From Rhopalosiphum padi (lineage: Eukaryota; Arthropoda; Insecta; Hemiptera; Aphididae), in NCBI RefSeq assembly GCF_020882245.1, contig NW_026869996.1, positions 8,296,969 to 8,360,968 of the forward strand: DNA of 64,000 nucleotides, written 5' to 3'. A program made the position numbers and the translations under genes. Below are positions 23,206 through 32,980 of this stretch, piece by piece. How positions within the stretch are numbered: the first letter of the stretch is position 1; each line of letters opens with the position of its first letter. The notes below the pieces were generated by a model. The model did not search any database. It was not told the DNA's origin and was given only the letters and a program-made list of their open reading frames with translations.

Positions 23206-23609
23206 TATATAAATGTACCATGTATGATACTAAACTACTTTTAGAATTGAATAAATACAGATACCATTCTTAAAAGTATGTACTTATAAATAATTTAAAA
23301 AAAAATGTGTTGGGGCTTGAGCCCCCCCCCTAAACATTTTTCCTATTTGCGCCACTGGCTGACTACCAGCCATTACGAGTGACCATCAACCGATACACGC
23401 TGTATCATTCGAAAATTACAAAATTACAAAAGAAAATAAATATTTATCAAGTGAAGTTTCGTTACCTACTCAAACTTAAAATCGACAATATCGAACAATC
23501 TAAATAACTACATCGTTATAACCGGAATACCTCAAACCACAAATGAAAACTATTCTGAAATCGCAAAACGAACACCATTATTAACTTTACAAAATCATCG
23601 ACTAACTTT
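23206..23609. repeat. Spacer with a solo hAT-type terminus (23311-23358)
   Basis: GGGGCTTGAGCCCCCCCCC followed by TTTGCGCCACTGG ends at about 23358; the minus strand starts CCAGTGGCGCAAATAGG, a common hAT end. The partner end was not found. 23359-23609 holds the probable 3' end of the hAT remnant that follows and nothing else recognised. Confidence 0.45.
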
Positions 23610-23820
23610 TTTTTGTTAATTCTTGACCAACTTCGTGTTTAATTGAGATCATAGCTAGACCACAAAGTCGTTCGTTATTCATTGCTGAGCGTAAGTAGGT
23701 ATGTCTTGGTAAGTATCAATTTCGAAAAACTTCTTTCACCAGTTGCCACTGATACTGGTAATGTTAGCAAAATTCGTAAGACAATGGATAGGTTTGGTTC
23801 AAAGTCACCTGCATTTACTA
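23610..23820 (-). pseudogene. hAT dimerisation tail, ZMYM1-like fragment
   Basis: On the minus strand: NAGDFEPNLSIVLRILLTLP, VSVATGERSFSKL, then after a one-base shift RSAMNNERLCGLAMISIKHE and a stop. GERSFSKL and NERLxGLAMISI are hallmarks of the C-terminal dimerisation domain of this hAT group. The rest of the gene is missing and the frame is broken, so it is a remnant. Confidence 0.8.
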
Positions 23821-24161
23821 TAAACACTAATTATAACTAGAATTTTATTTCAGGCAACTAAAAAAATAAAAAAAATATATCAAAAATGTAACAAGGTATA
23901 AGTTCAAGGTTTTTAACTAAATTTATAAGTTATAATTAGAGTATAAATATTAAATGAAAATAGTATTACAATTTATAGATATCAGAATAATTATCTATAA
24001 AGAAACAAAAAATAATAGTTTTGTATAGTTTGTATAAATAATAAAAATACAAAATATACACAATACAAAATAAATAATAAATAACAAAACCAATAAGTTA
24101 TCAATAAAAGATTTTTAAATAAATAAATAATGAAAGTTATATATTTTTATAATTCTTATTA
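23821..24161. other. AT-rich spacer, nothing recognised
   Basis: Poly-A/T-rich sequence with no open frame, inverted end or repeat seen. Confidence 0.6.
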
Positions 24162-24268
24162 TAGGTTGGTTTTCAAAAATACTAAAGCTGACAAATGATG
24201 AGGCGTCATTCTGTTTTGCTTAGGTGTTATTATATTACCGGCTGTAGAAAATACGCGTTTAGACGGGG
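24162..24268 (-). pseudogene. hAT dimerisation tail, ZBED-like fragment
   Basis: On the minus strand: PSKRVFSTAGNIITPKQNRM followed by TPHHLSALVFLKTNL and a stop. SxRVFSxAGxIITxxRxRL is the signature of the C-terminal dimerisation region in ZBED-type hAT transposases. Only this tail remains; upstream it runs into a tandem repeat. Confidence 0.8.
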
Positions 24269-24590
24269 TCCATTTCTACGCCCCCTCCCAATTTGGAATT
24301 TTTGAATTTTTTTTGTCAGATCGTTTGTGCATCGTATGTGCACGAAGTCCGGTCGTTTGTGCACAAAAGCAGGGGGGTTATCCTTAAATCAAATTCGGGG
24401 GTCCATTTCTTCGCCCCCCCCGATTCAGAATATTTGAATTCTGTTTGATAGATCGTTTGTGCATCGTATGTGCACGAAGTACGGTCGTTTGTGCACAATT
24501 ACTTCCGAAAATATCGCAAAAACATATTCTGATGTGTGGGTGGGGGGGGGGTCGTAGATTCAGCTCCTTCCCATTTTACAATTTTGAATT
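24262..24590. repeat. About 134-bp tandem repeat with GTTTGTGCAC motifs
   Basis: GGTCCATTTCTACGCCCCC (about 24266) recurs as GGTCCATTTCTTCGCCCCC about 134 bp on, with GATCGTTTGTGCATCGTATG and GTCGTTTGTGCACAA inside each copy; a third diverged partial copy follows from about 24540. The CGTTTGTGCAC core resembles the CGTTTGCGCAC repeats of the neighbouring MULE, but homology is not shown. Confidence 0.75.
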
Positions 24591-24940
24591 TCTGATTGCG
24601 CCAAATTTACTTCTGAAGTAAAACCAATCTTGTTGGATGATGAGCCTTTAAGCTGGTACCAGTTGTTAGCGTATCGTTTAATAATAATTATAATAGAAAT
24701 TACCCACCTTGTTAGTTTTTGGTATATAATATATATATGTATATTATTATAAATAGACCATTCCAGTTACCATAGGTTCGTGGGGTGTAGAAACTCCTAC
24801 TATGATTATGACACAGATATAAAATACTAGATAGCTAACTTGTCTACATCAGATGTTGAAGTCAGCTACCATATGCGTGTAGGTCAATGTTTATATAAAT
24901 GTCTTATCGATACGGCGTGATAACATGATAGTATTCGGCG
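24591..24940. other. Spacer, nothing recognised
   Basis: Mixed AT-rich sequence with a TATATATG run near 24725. It ends in ATTCGGCG (24933-24940), the left target duplication of the MULE remnant. Confidence 0.5.
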
Positions 24941-25302
24941 GGGTACGACTCGTTTGCGCACATTTGCCTTTTGTACGACACGTTTTCGCACAAAATCACA
25001 ACTTGTTTGCGCACACATATTTTAGGTTTAAATAATAAAGGTACAACTCGTTTGCGCACACATATTTTTTTACGATTCGTTTGAGTACAACAGCACATTT
25101 TCCTTCTCACTTTAATGTAGGCTTAGGACTATCTGTTTTGTACAGGCGTGATTAAAAATGTGCATGATGTGTGTGTTTTTGTTTTGAATAAAAATATAAT
25201 TATACTATTAATAAGAAGTAATATTATAGTAGTATATTGGTTATAAAATCATACTATTAATAAGTAGTAATAATAGCATATTATAGTTATAAAATTATAC
25301 TA

Positions 25303-25583
25303 ATTTTGTATGGTGGCATACAAGTCCGATTTTCTTTATATAAGTTAAGCGATCAATTATTTTATTTTTATATTCATTCCAAATATTTTCCAATTGTATC
25401 TCCTTATTGATTGTCTCTTTTTTCTTGTAGTTTATGATATTATTGTTTATCGAATTAATTTTTAAATCAGTTTCACTTTGAATATCAATAATTACGTCAA
25501 TTACTTGATGTATTTGTGGGTGAGCAGTGTAAAACTGACTGTTATAATGTTTGTGATAACTTTCTGCACCATTAGTAGTCTTA
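25303..25583 (-). pseudogene. MULE transposase C-terminal fragment
   Basis: Minus-strand frame with KTTNGAESYHKHYNSQFYTA, then HPQIHQVIDVIIDIQSE and a lysine-rich end, stopping near 25295. The TTNxxESYHxxxN ... HPxIxxxI pattern is the end of MULE transposases of the FLYWCH-associated insect type. The upstream part is cut by the PIF end at 25584; across the PIF, at 40813 and beyond, the frame runs only a few codons before repeats, so the catalytic domain is gone. Confidence 0.7.
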
Positions 25584-25650
25584 GGCCTTCCGCACACGGT
25601 AAAACTGTTTTGCAACGAGAATCTCAAATCAGTTGCGTGAGCGATTGTTG
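25584..25650 (+). repeat. Left inverted end of PIF/Harbinger element 2
   Basis: GGCCTTCCGCACACGGTAAA at the tip; matches the reverse complement of 40745-40809 with a few substitutions. TTA precedes it. Confidence 0.93.
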
Positions 25651-27194
25651 AGCAATTGGTTTGCAATCAATTTATGTATTACTCCGCACACGAGTTCGAT
25701 CGAATTTCGACCAGTGTACGCAGTTGTATGCGAATTGATGTTCGGAAAGAACGTGCGTTTTTTTTAAAGTTTTTCAAAGTTTTTTTATAGTTAAACATTA
25801 AACTTTTGCAATATGTCGAGTAGTTCTGATGAAGATGATATAATCGACTACTATCAGTACCGTAGACAACGAAAATTAGTACGAAGGGAATATTGGACCC
25901 ATCCATATATAGAGAAAAATATGAAATGCAGGCTGTTTATAGCAGCAGAACAACTGAATCAAACTGATACCAAGTTTATAGCGTTCTACAGAATGTCAAA
26001 AGATTCATACCGGGAATTGTTAAAGTTGGTTACTCCTAATATACATAAAATAAACACAAATATGAGAGAATGTGTGTCTGCCGAAGAAAGAATATTGATA
26101 ACTCTGAGGTAAGTGTTATTAGTCTTTATTGAATTATAAGGTTCTGAATTTCTTATATTTTAATCGTAATAATAACATAATATCAACAAATAACTAAATT
26201 AAGAAATTAATAATGATTATTAAAATAACTATAATGGTGTGAAACTGGACTCGCACTCCTCATCGTAGTTTTCGACTGTCCCAGAAAAGTTGCTGTAATA
26301 CTCAAGTGCATTTGATGGTGTACTCCCAGATGTATACGACGTGGTTGACTGCGAAGTGTGTGTTGACGGAAATGAATTAGTAGATGGCGACGAGTATGTT
26401 GACGATGATTGGGATGATATTTCATCTATAACGCTGAAAATTTTTCGTTTAAATAATTTAATCTGATCCTTACTAAAATGTTCAACTTCAGGTATCAAAC
26501 TTAATAAAAACATCTTGAGAGCTTCTTTGTTTTCACTGTTGTAAGAATTAGTAACTAAATTTGCTTCCAATCTCGCCTTTTTAGCTTTAAAGTATTCAGC
26601 CACACAATTATCTGCTTCCACTGCCGATTTATTTTTGAACTTCAGGTTTTTCTTATTTCTAGACGAGAACTGTTCTTCAGGATGGTTAATTTGTTGCGAT
26701 AGTACTGGTGATGCTGGTGATGCGGAAGGTGATAGGAATGGTGCTTCTAACGTTGGTGATGTTGGAAGTGGTGGCGGTTGTAGTTCTGAAGACTGATCTG
26801 AGTACGATGAGTTTGTCAGACCATCACATATTTCTGTATTTTCTATCGTTTCATCAGTCGTTTCGTCTTGCGGTTTCTCCAGAAGATTACCATTGGACGG
26901 CGGAACCAACGTTTTTATAAATGGGATAGAAAACTGCATGGCATCTGCTAAATAGTATGCTTTTTTATTTCTACCAGACCCACTTGCCGGAGTTTTCATT
27001 TTCCGTGTAAAAACAGTACGAAGATTACGTCATTTTTCTTTACACTCGGACGCTAAAATCATTGTAATAAAAATAATAAATAATAAATATAAAAAAAAAA
27101 ACAGGAACTCGTTGTGCTGTTTAGTAGCTATCGAGTGAATCTCGTAAATGAGTAGTGTAAGTAGGATTTTTGACCACTGTCGACCACTGGGACT

Positions 27195-27214
27195 CACTGT
27201 CCCTTAGGACAGTG
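27195..27214. repeat. Perfect hairpin CACTGTCC-CTTA-GGACAGTG
   Basis: An 8-bp stem with a four-base loop in a GC-richer patch (27160-27280) of the PIF intron, next to TCGACCACTG repeats. It may be the end of a small element or a promoter part for the MADF gene on the minus strand. Function unknown. Confidence 0.7.
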
Positions 27215-28045
27215 TGATCCGCAGGGCCGTGGTTACTGGTTAGGTACTCGCTCCGGTCGCCTAACTAAATTACGAGTATTTACAGTGACTACACAGTTTG
27301 CACAGTTTCATATAGGTAATAAATTATGTAATAATATTCACTTATATTTTAACAGATACTTGGCTTCAGGATGTACATTTGTGTCTCTTTCATTATACTT
27401 TGCAAGAGGGGAAACTACAGTTGGAACTATTGTGCACGAAACAACTAAAATAATCTGGGACACGTTAAATGAAATATATATGCCGGTACCAACTAGAGAG
27501 CATTGGAAATTGATAGCCGATCGTTTTGAGTCAATTTGGAATCTCCCAAACTGCATTGGAGCTCTGGACGGGAAGCATGTACGAATAGAGAAATTTCCCA
27601 ACGCAGGTTCACAAAATTATAACTATAAATCATACCATTCTGTCGTTTTAATGGCATGCTGCGATGCAGATGGTTTATTCACGATGATAGAATCGGGATA
27701 CGCGGGAAGAAACAGTGATGGAGGCATTTTTAAAGCTAGTGCAATGAAGTATTGGATTACCCACGGAGGTTTCGACATCCCTTCACCTTCCCCGTTAACA
27801 TATGATGAGACAAATAGTCCATTTCCATACTACTTTGCAGCTGATGAAGCATTCCCGTTATCGCAGTATTTATTGAGGCCTTATTCCAAAAGGACATTAG
27901 ACAATGTTAAAAGAATATTCAACTATAGGTTAAGCCGTGGACGGAAAACTATTGAATGCGCCTTTGGCATGGCGGCAGAAAAGTTTCAAGTACTAAATAG
28001 TCCCATACGATGTCGAAAAGTAGAATCAGTGAATGACATTATTAA

Positions 28046-28947
28046 CCCTTAACTTGGTATTGTATCCTATGAGATACACTCACTTTTATCATTTTTAAAT
28101 AATTTAAATATTTATTTTTTCTTTATACATTTTAACGTTGTTAATAATGCTACACTGTTTGATTACTATCATATTTTTATTTCCCGCACAAATGTTATCA
28201 TACTTTTTCTGTTAAGCATTACAAATCGAGTATTACCCTGTTATCAAATATACAAGGATTCGCATATTCGAAATTGTCAAAAATCGTTATTTGTTAGACA
28301 AATGCACGAAAGAAGGTTGAAAAACTATTAAAGGAAGTATTTATGATATGATTACATATATTTATTTGATTAAAATATTGTATAAATAGTTTTAAATGTC
28401 ATTTGAATCTTATGTATCCTATAAGATACATTGCTACAACGCCTGTAAGTTTATACATGTATCTCAGAAGACACATTACCACAACGCCTATAAGTTTATA
28501 CATGTATCTCAGAAGACACATTGCCACAACGTCTATAAGTTTATACGTGTATCTCAAAAGACACATTCCTAGTATTTTTGTATTATTAATAGACGATTTT
28601 CGGAATAAAGGAAGATAACCAATTCATAATATTAAATTATTTTATTTTATATTATTAAACTATTATTATAAATTATTCGAAATGGGCTCCACGTGGAGCC
28701 TTATTGATTAATTTCATCACATTGGCCAATGAAATAATAATATTATGTTTAGTTATGTGTCGTTTTTCTTGGATAAACACGTCTTTATTTCTGTACAATT
28801 ATTATAGGTATTATAATATATTACCGTTCTGTGCGATACAAATATGTACCTCACCGGACAGTCGCCCGGTTCAACTCGTGCTGCAATCAACGCGTTAATA
28901 CATATTATAAATTATTTTATAAATACCTACGTGTTTAGATTTTAGAA
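28046..28947. promoter_or_regulatory. piggyBac 5' region with subterminal repeats
   Basis: About 900 bp before the transposase start. GCCTGTAAGTTTATACATGT and its kin repeat at 28441, 28486 and 28531 (45-bp period), each with TGTATCTCAGAAGACACATT. A perfect 16-bp palindrome GGCTCCACGTGGAGCC lies at 28685-28700. The repeats probably bind transposase. No promoter element can be assigned with confidence. Confidence 0.65.
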
Positions 28948-31085
28948 ATGTTTTCTAGAACTAGAAAAATGATGGCTTTGGCCTTACCTCCGCTAGATAG
29001 TGGATCTAGTTCGGAGTCGGAAATAGATGAACAAAATATACCAGAGATTGACAGGCTCTTGGCAGAATTTGAAGAAGAGAATGAAAACAATGTAGGTTTC
29101 TTTTAATTATTGTATTTTACTATATTTATATTTTATATAAATAATATAAAATAAATATAAATATGTTATATTATAGAAAATAATATATAATCAAAATTAT
29201 AATATATATAAATTAATTATATAAATGTATAATAAATAAATTACATTTATATTTTATTATATTATATAATATAGGATTGGAATGAAGAAGTGTTTGAAGA
29301 ATTTGACGCTCAGATAGTACCAGAAGAAACTGAGATGTTAAGAGATGAAGCTGTTTCAGAAATAAGTATTCATTTACCATCTCCAAATCAAGTACCAAGT
29401 CCTGCAACACCTCTTCCAACAGCATCATTATCTGTAACACCCGTAAGTTCATCATCACGGCGTTCAGCTCGAGTTCATAAAAAAACAGTAATTGAAACTC
29501 CGGTCATCACTCCTGTTCACCATCCAAAAAAAAAAGTGCCGTTGAAACATATAGATTTCAATTGGAAATCAATAAATAAATTTAATTTTGGTGTTGAGGC
29601 TCCAGTTGAACAAAACTATATTATTAACGATACTATTTTAACGCCCTTAGATTACTTTATGAAAATTTTTTCTAATGAGGTAATCAAATTGTTAGTTGAA
29701 CAGTCTAATTTGTTTTCAATCCAAAAATTTTCGAAACCTCTTTCTACAACTCCTGAAGAAATGAAAGATTTATTAAGTATTAAATTATGGATGGGTATAG
29801 TTAAAATGCCGTCATATATTGATTATTGGGCACAAGGCACTAGATTTGGACCCATCGCAGATATTATGCCACTAAAAAAATATCAACATATATTACGATG
29901 CTTACACCTAACAAATAATGAATATGATAACAACACCGATCGATTTTTTAAAGCAAGGGAATTCATTGAAAAAATTCGTATTAACTGTTTAAATATTTCT
30001 CAAGGAAATAAGTTTTCAATAGATGAAATGATGGTGCCATACAAGGGCAAAAAGGCTGGTTCACGTAGGCAATATATGAAAAATAAACCGAAGAAGTGGG
30101 GCTTTAAACTATTTGTCCGTGCTGGAATCGATGGAATGGTGTATGATTTTTTCCCATACTCTGGCGAAAATACATTCCAGAATGTACAGTTTTCCGATTA
30201 TGAAAATAGTTATTTCGGTTTAGGACCAAAAGTAGTTATTGTATTATGTAAAACTATCCCTAATAAACCACTCAGTACGGTTTTTTTTGATAATTTTTTT
30301 ACAACACCAGAGCTTATTCATTATTTAAGACATGAATATGGCATTCTTAGTCTTGGAACATTAAGAAAACAACATTTACGTGGATGTGATATAGACGATA
30401 AGAAATTAAGTAAAATGCCACGGGGTACCTTCTTTAGCCAGTGTGATAAAAAAAATAAAGTAATTATTGTTAAATGGTTGGATAATAAAATTGTTAGTTT
30501 GGCAAGCTCTTATGCAGGGGAAGAACCCGTACAAACAATTCAAAGATATTCAAAAACCGAAAAAAAAAAGTGCCTGTCCCTTATCCTAAAATAGTACAGG
30601 AATATAATACTCATATGGGTGGTGTTGATCTTGCAGATATGTTTATAGCGCTTTACCAAACTAACATGAAAACACACAAATGGTATATGGCATTATTTTC
30701 GCAGATGTTAGATTTATCTGTAAATAACGCCTGGTTATTGTATAGAAGAGATTGCAAAAATGAAAAAAACACGATGAGGTTAAAAGAATTTAGAAAAGAT
30801 ATTGCTATTGCGTTGGCTTGTAAAAATAGGCCAAGAGTTGGTCGTCCTTCTTCTTCGATAACAAAAGAAAAACAAAAAGTAAAAATAGTTCAAACACCGG
30901 TTACACCAAGGCCTCCACAAGAAGTGATTCAAGATAAATTAGACCATTGTCCAGCATTTACTACAAAAGGCAGATGTAGGTATTGCAAATCAGGCCAAAC
31001 TTCTGTTATATGTCTTAAATGTAAAACTCGTCTTTGTTTTGTGGAAGGAAGAAATTGTTTCCAAAACTTTCACTACACAAAATAA
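28948..31085 (+). pseudogene. piggyBac transposase, one frameshift
   Basis: Exon 1 28948-29091 (48 codons, MFSRTRKMMALALPPLDSG, acidic, donor GTAGGT). Exon 2 starts 29275 after ATATAG and runs to 30594, where an A-run at about 30559-30568 shifts the frame; it resumes to the stop at 31085. Total about 650 residues, normal for the family. The catalytic Asp residues lie in FSIDEMMVPYKG, TVFFDNFFTTPEL and MGGVDLADMF. The C-terminal tail is Cys-rich (CPAFTTKGRCRYCKSG ... CLKCKTRLCF), the usual zinc-binding domain. The shift falls in a homopolymer, so a sequencing error is possible; if so the enzyme would be complete. Confidence 0.93.
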
Positions 31086-31599
31086 TTGTATATATTTTTA
31101 TCTATTGTTTTGTTTCGATTGAAACTCATTAAGTAATAATAACATTAAAGGAAGTTCCTATACATTTATTTTTTATTAAAAAATTGTTTATTTATATTTT
31201 AAATGTGTTAAAGTTATGGTTTTATTTTATATAATATTAAATATACTATTATGAATTAATTTTTTTGTATTTCCTGAATCACTGCCGACGGTTCAAATTA
31301 TACACATGTTCTTGGTAATGTATCTCCCTAGAAGCAACTCTTATAATACGAGCTTATGGCAATGTATCTCATAAGATACACAGTGCATATCATAAGAATA
31401 TGGCAATGTATCTCACCAGATACATAGTACATATTATGAGGTTATGGCAATGTATCTCATAGGATACATCTTATAACTTAAAAAGTTTAAGTCCTAAAAT
31501 TTATTTTTTTATTTTTTTGGGATCAGTGGCCTCAAAATATAAAGAATAACCAAACTTCATAATTTTCACACCAATAATGTACACTTGCCAAATTAAGGG
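31086..31599. other. piggyBac 3' region
   Basis: AT-rich sequence with three to four copies of ATGGCAATGTATCTCATAAG-type repeats (31310-31470), then a run of T and the right tip. No gene. Confidence 0.7.
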
Positions 31600-31974
31600 T
31601 TAAAGCGGTTTGCATTCTACACAATTATGTACGTAAACGAGAGGGTATCGTCTATAAGCCCACAGACACGCAAGAAGATCATGAAATAGCCGCAGTAGGA
31701 ATAGACACAATAATACCAAGACAGGTAACAATAAATGAAAGATCTTCAGCGAATACTATTAGAAATTATTTATCTAATTATTTTCTTTCTCCTCGTGCAT
31801 CTCTACCATGGCAATGGAAATACACTGTACCAGAAATAAGAAATACGATACGCTATGATACGACAACATGATTATTATTATATTATTATTATGTAATTAT
31901 ACTTATAATTATAATTTATAAATAAAATCAAAGTACAATGTAGTACAATAGTACATAAACAGCTAGTATATCAT

Positions 31975-32803
31975 TGTTCGAGCTTGAGCCTTTCCGCGCC
32001 TGGTGCAGACGGTGTGTCCGTTTGACACGTGTGTTTGTCGTCCCGCGGACGTCCGACGCAGAGGTGCGCTTGCGCGAACTTTTAGCGACCGGCTTCGCTG
32101 GCCACCGGTTGTCCGGGGCCCGGCCGTCGCTGTCTTTTACCAACGGTCGGATCGTTCCGTTCCGTGCCGGCTTGTGCCCGTTTTTTTGTTCGTGTGCGCC
32201 GAACACGAAATCTCGGTTGAGCCTGACGCACCGCTGCGTCCGCTCGCCGCCTCGTGCCGGGTTGTGCGGCCAAAACCGCGTGTGCGGTCAACGCGTTGTC
32301 CGTGAATATTATTCGCGCCGGCTTTTGTGTCCGATTTGTTATACGGTGATACAAAACCATGTGCCTTTTTCTTATTATTATTATCCGCAAGTTTGCGTCG
32401 TAAAGTTACGGTCGTCGACTTATTTGATTATTGCTTCAGCTCTACACGGTGTACGTGTGTGCACGGTTGGTTGTCCAGTGACACCAAAAAGGAAAAACCA
32501 CGTTTAGACCAGTGAAGATTGCCAGCTTGGATCGTGGGATCGCGCCGCCACCTGAATCAGGTCATTTATTGTAAAATTCATTTTTTTGATGTTATTTATT
32601 ATTATTATTTATATGCTATTATTGTAATTATTTTGGGGCCCCGTGTTGACCTAATATTATATTTATTTGTGTCAATTTACGACATTGTTATATTCTTGTT
32701 ATATTTATACATATACCGGGTCACCTTCTTCGTTTCTAACACATTGCGAGTCGTGTCCGATAACCGCGAATTACCAAAAGTAGGATCGGACACGGCGTCA
32801 ACA
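31975..32803 (+). repeat. 5' LTR of the BEL/Pao element
   Basis: Starts TGTTCGAGCTTGAGCC and ends GGCGTCAACA, 829 bp, with the standard TG...CA tips. The first 350 bp are GC-rich and the rest AT-rich. Open frames inside it are chance; they recur in the other LTR. Confidence 0.97.
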
Positions 32804-32807
32804 TTTT

Positions 32808-32825
32808 TGGTAGCAGAGCGTGGTT
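32808..32825 (+). promoter_or_regulatory. Primer-binding-type site
   Basis: TGGTAGCAGAGCGTGG begins five bases after the 5' LTR, the position and style of the tRNA primer site in BEL/Pao elements. Which tRNA it pairs with was not determined. Confidence 0.7.
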
Positions 32826-32980
32826 TCCGACTTCTGTGGGGGGTTCGGTAGCGGTGTGTTGGTTTTTTTGGTGGGCTGGTATCTACATAGTGTTTCCTAC
32901 GGTGCGTATAGGCGACATAGTTTATTTTTCTTTGTATTTGTGTCATATATTATATTTGTATATTTAGGTTATATTACATT

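Larger units (their letters stand above)
28046..31599 (+). mobile_element. piggyBac element, 3554 bp
   Basis: Left tip CCCTTAACTTGG (28046) and right tip CCAAATTAAGGG (31599) are inverted, flanked by TTAA at 28042-28045 and 31600-31603. Both ends contain the near-palindrome TGTATCTCATAAGATACA in several variants (left 28062-28570, right 31318-31468). It sits in exon 2 of the PIF transposase in the same orientation. Tips, TTAA duplication and transposase all agree. Confidence 0.97.
25813..31871 (+). pseudogene. PIF/Harbinger (HARBI1-like) transposase, split only by piggyBac
   Basis: Exon 1 is 25813-26108 (MSSSSDEDD start, donor AG/GTAAGT). Exon 2 starts 27356 after TATTTTAACAG, runs to 28045, is cut by the piggyBac element, and resumes at 31604 to the stop at 31871. 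With one TTAA copy kept the lengths sum to 1254 bases, 417 codons plus stop, in frame. Catalytic features: LPNCIGALDGKHVRI (first Asp), YYFAADEAFP (second Asp) and KTIECAFGMAAEKF (Glu). The helix-turn-helix-like N-terminal part is exon 1. The intron holds MADF exon 2 on the other strand. The gene looks intact at the time piggyBac landed; as it stands it is disrupted. Confidence 0.93.

Noticed and set aside
24316..24498. Minus-strand frame with a repeated CTNDRTSCTYDAQT segment
   Set aside because: It is the translation of the 134-bp tandem repeat, not a protein.
24943..25085. Regular short repeats suggestive of a CRISPR array
   Set aside because: They are imperfect, irregularly spaced, few, mirrored in inverted orientation at 40838-40905, and in a eukaryotic sequence; they are transposon subterminal repeats.
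31928..32507. Open frames of 90-177 codons on both strands in the LTR
   Set aside because: They are in GC-rich LTR sequence, recur unchanged in the other LTR at 38598-39249, overlap each other in several frames and have no known domain.
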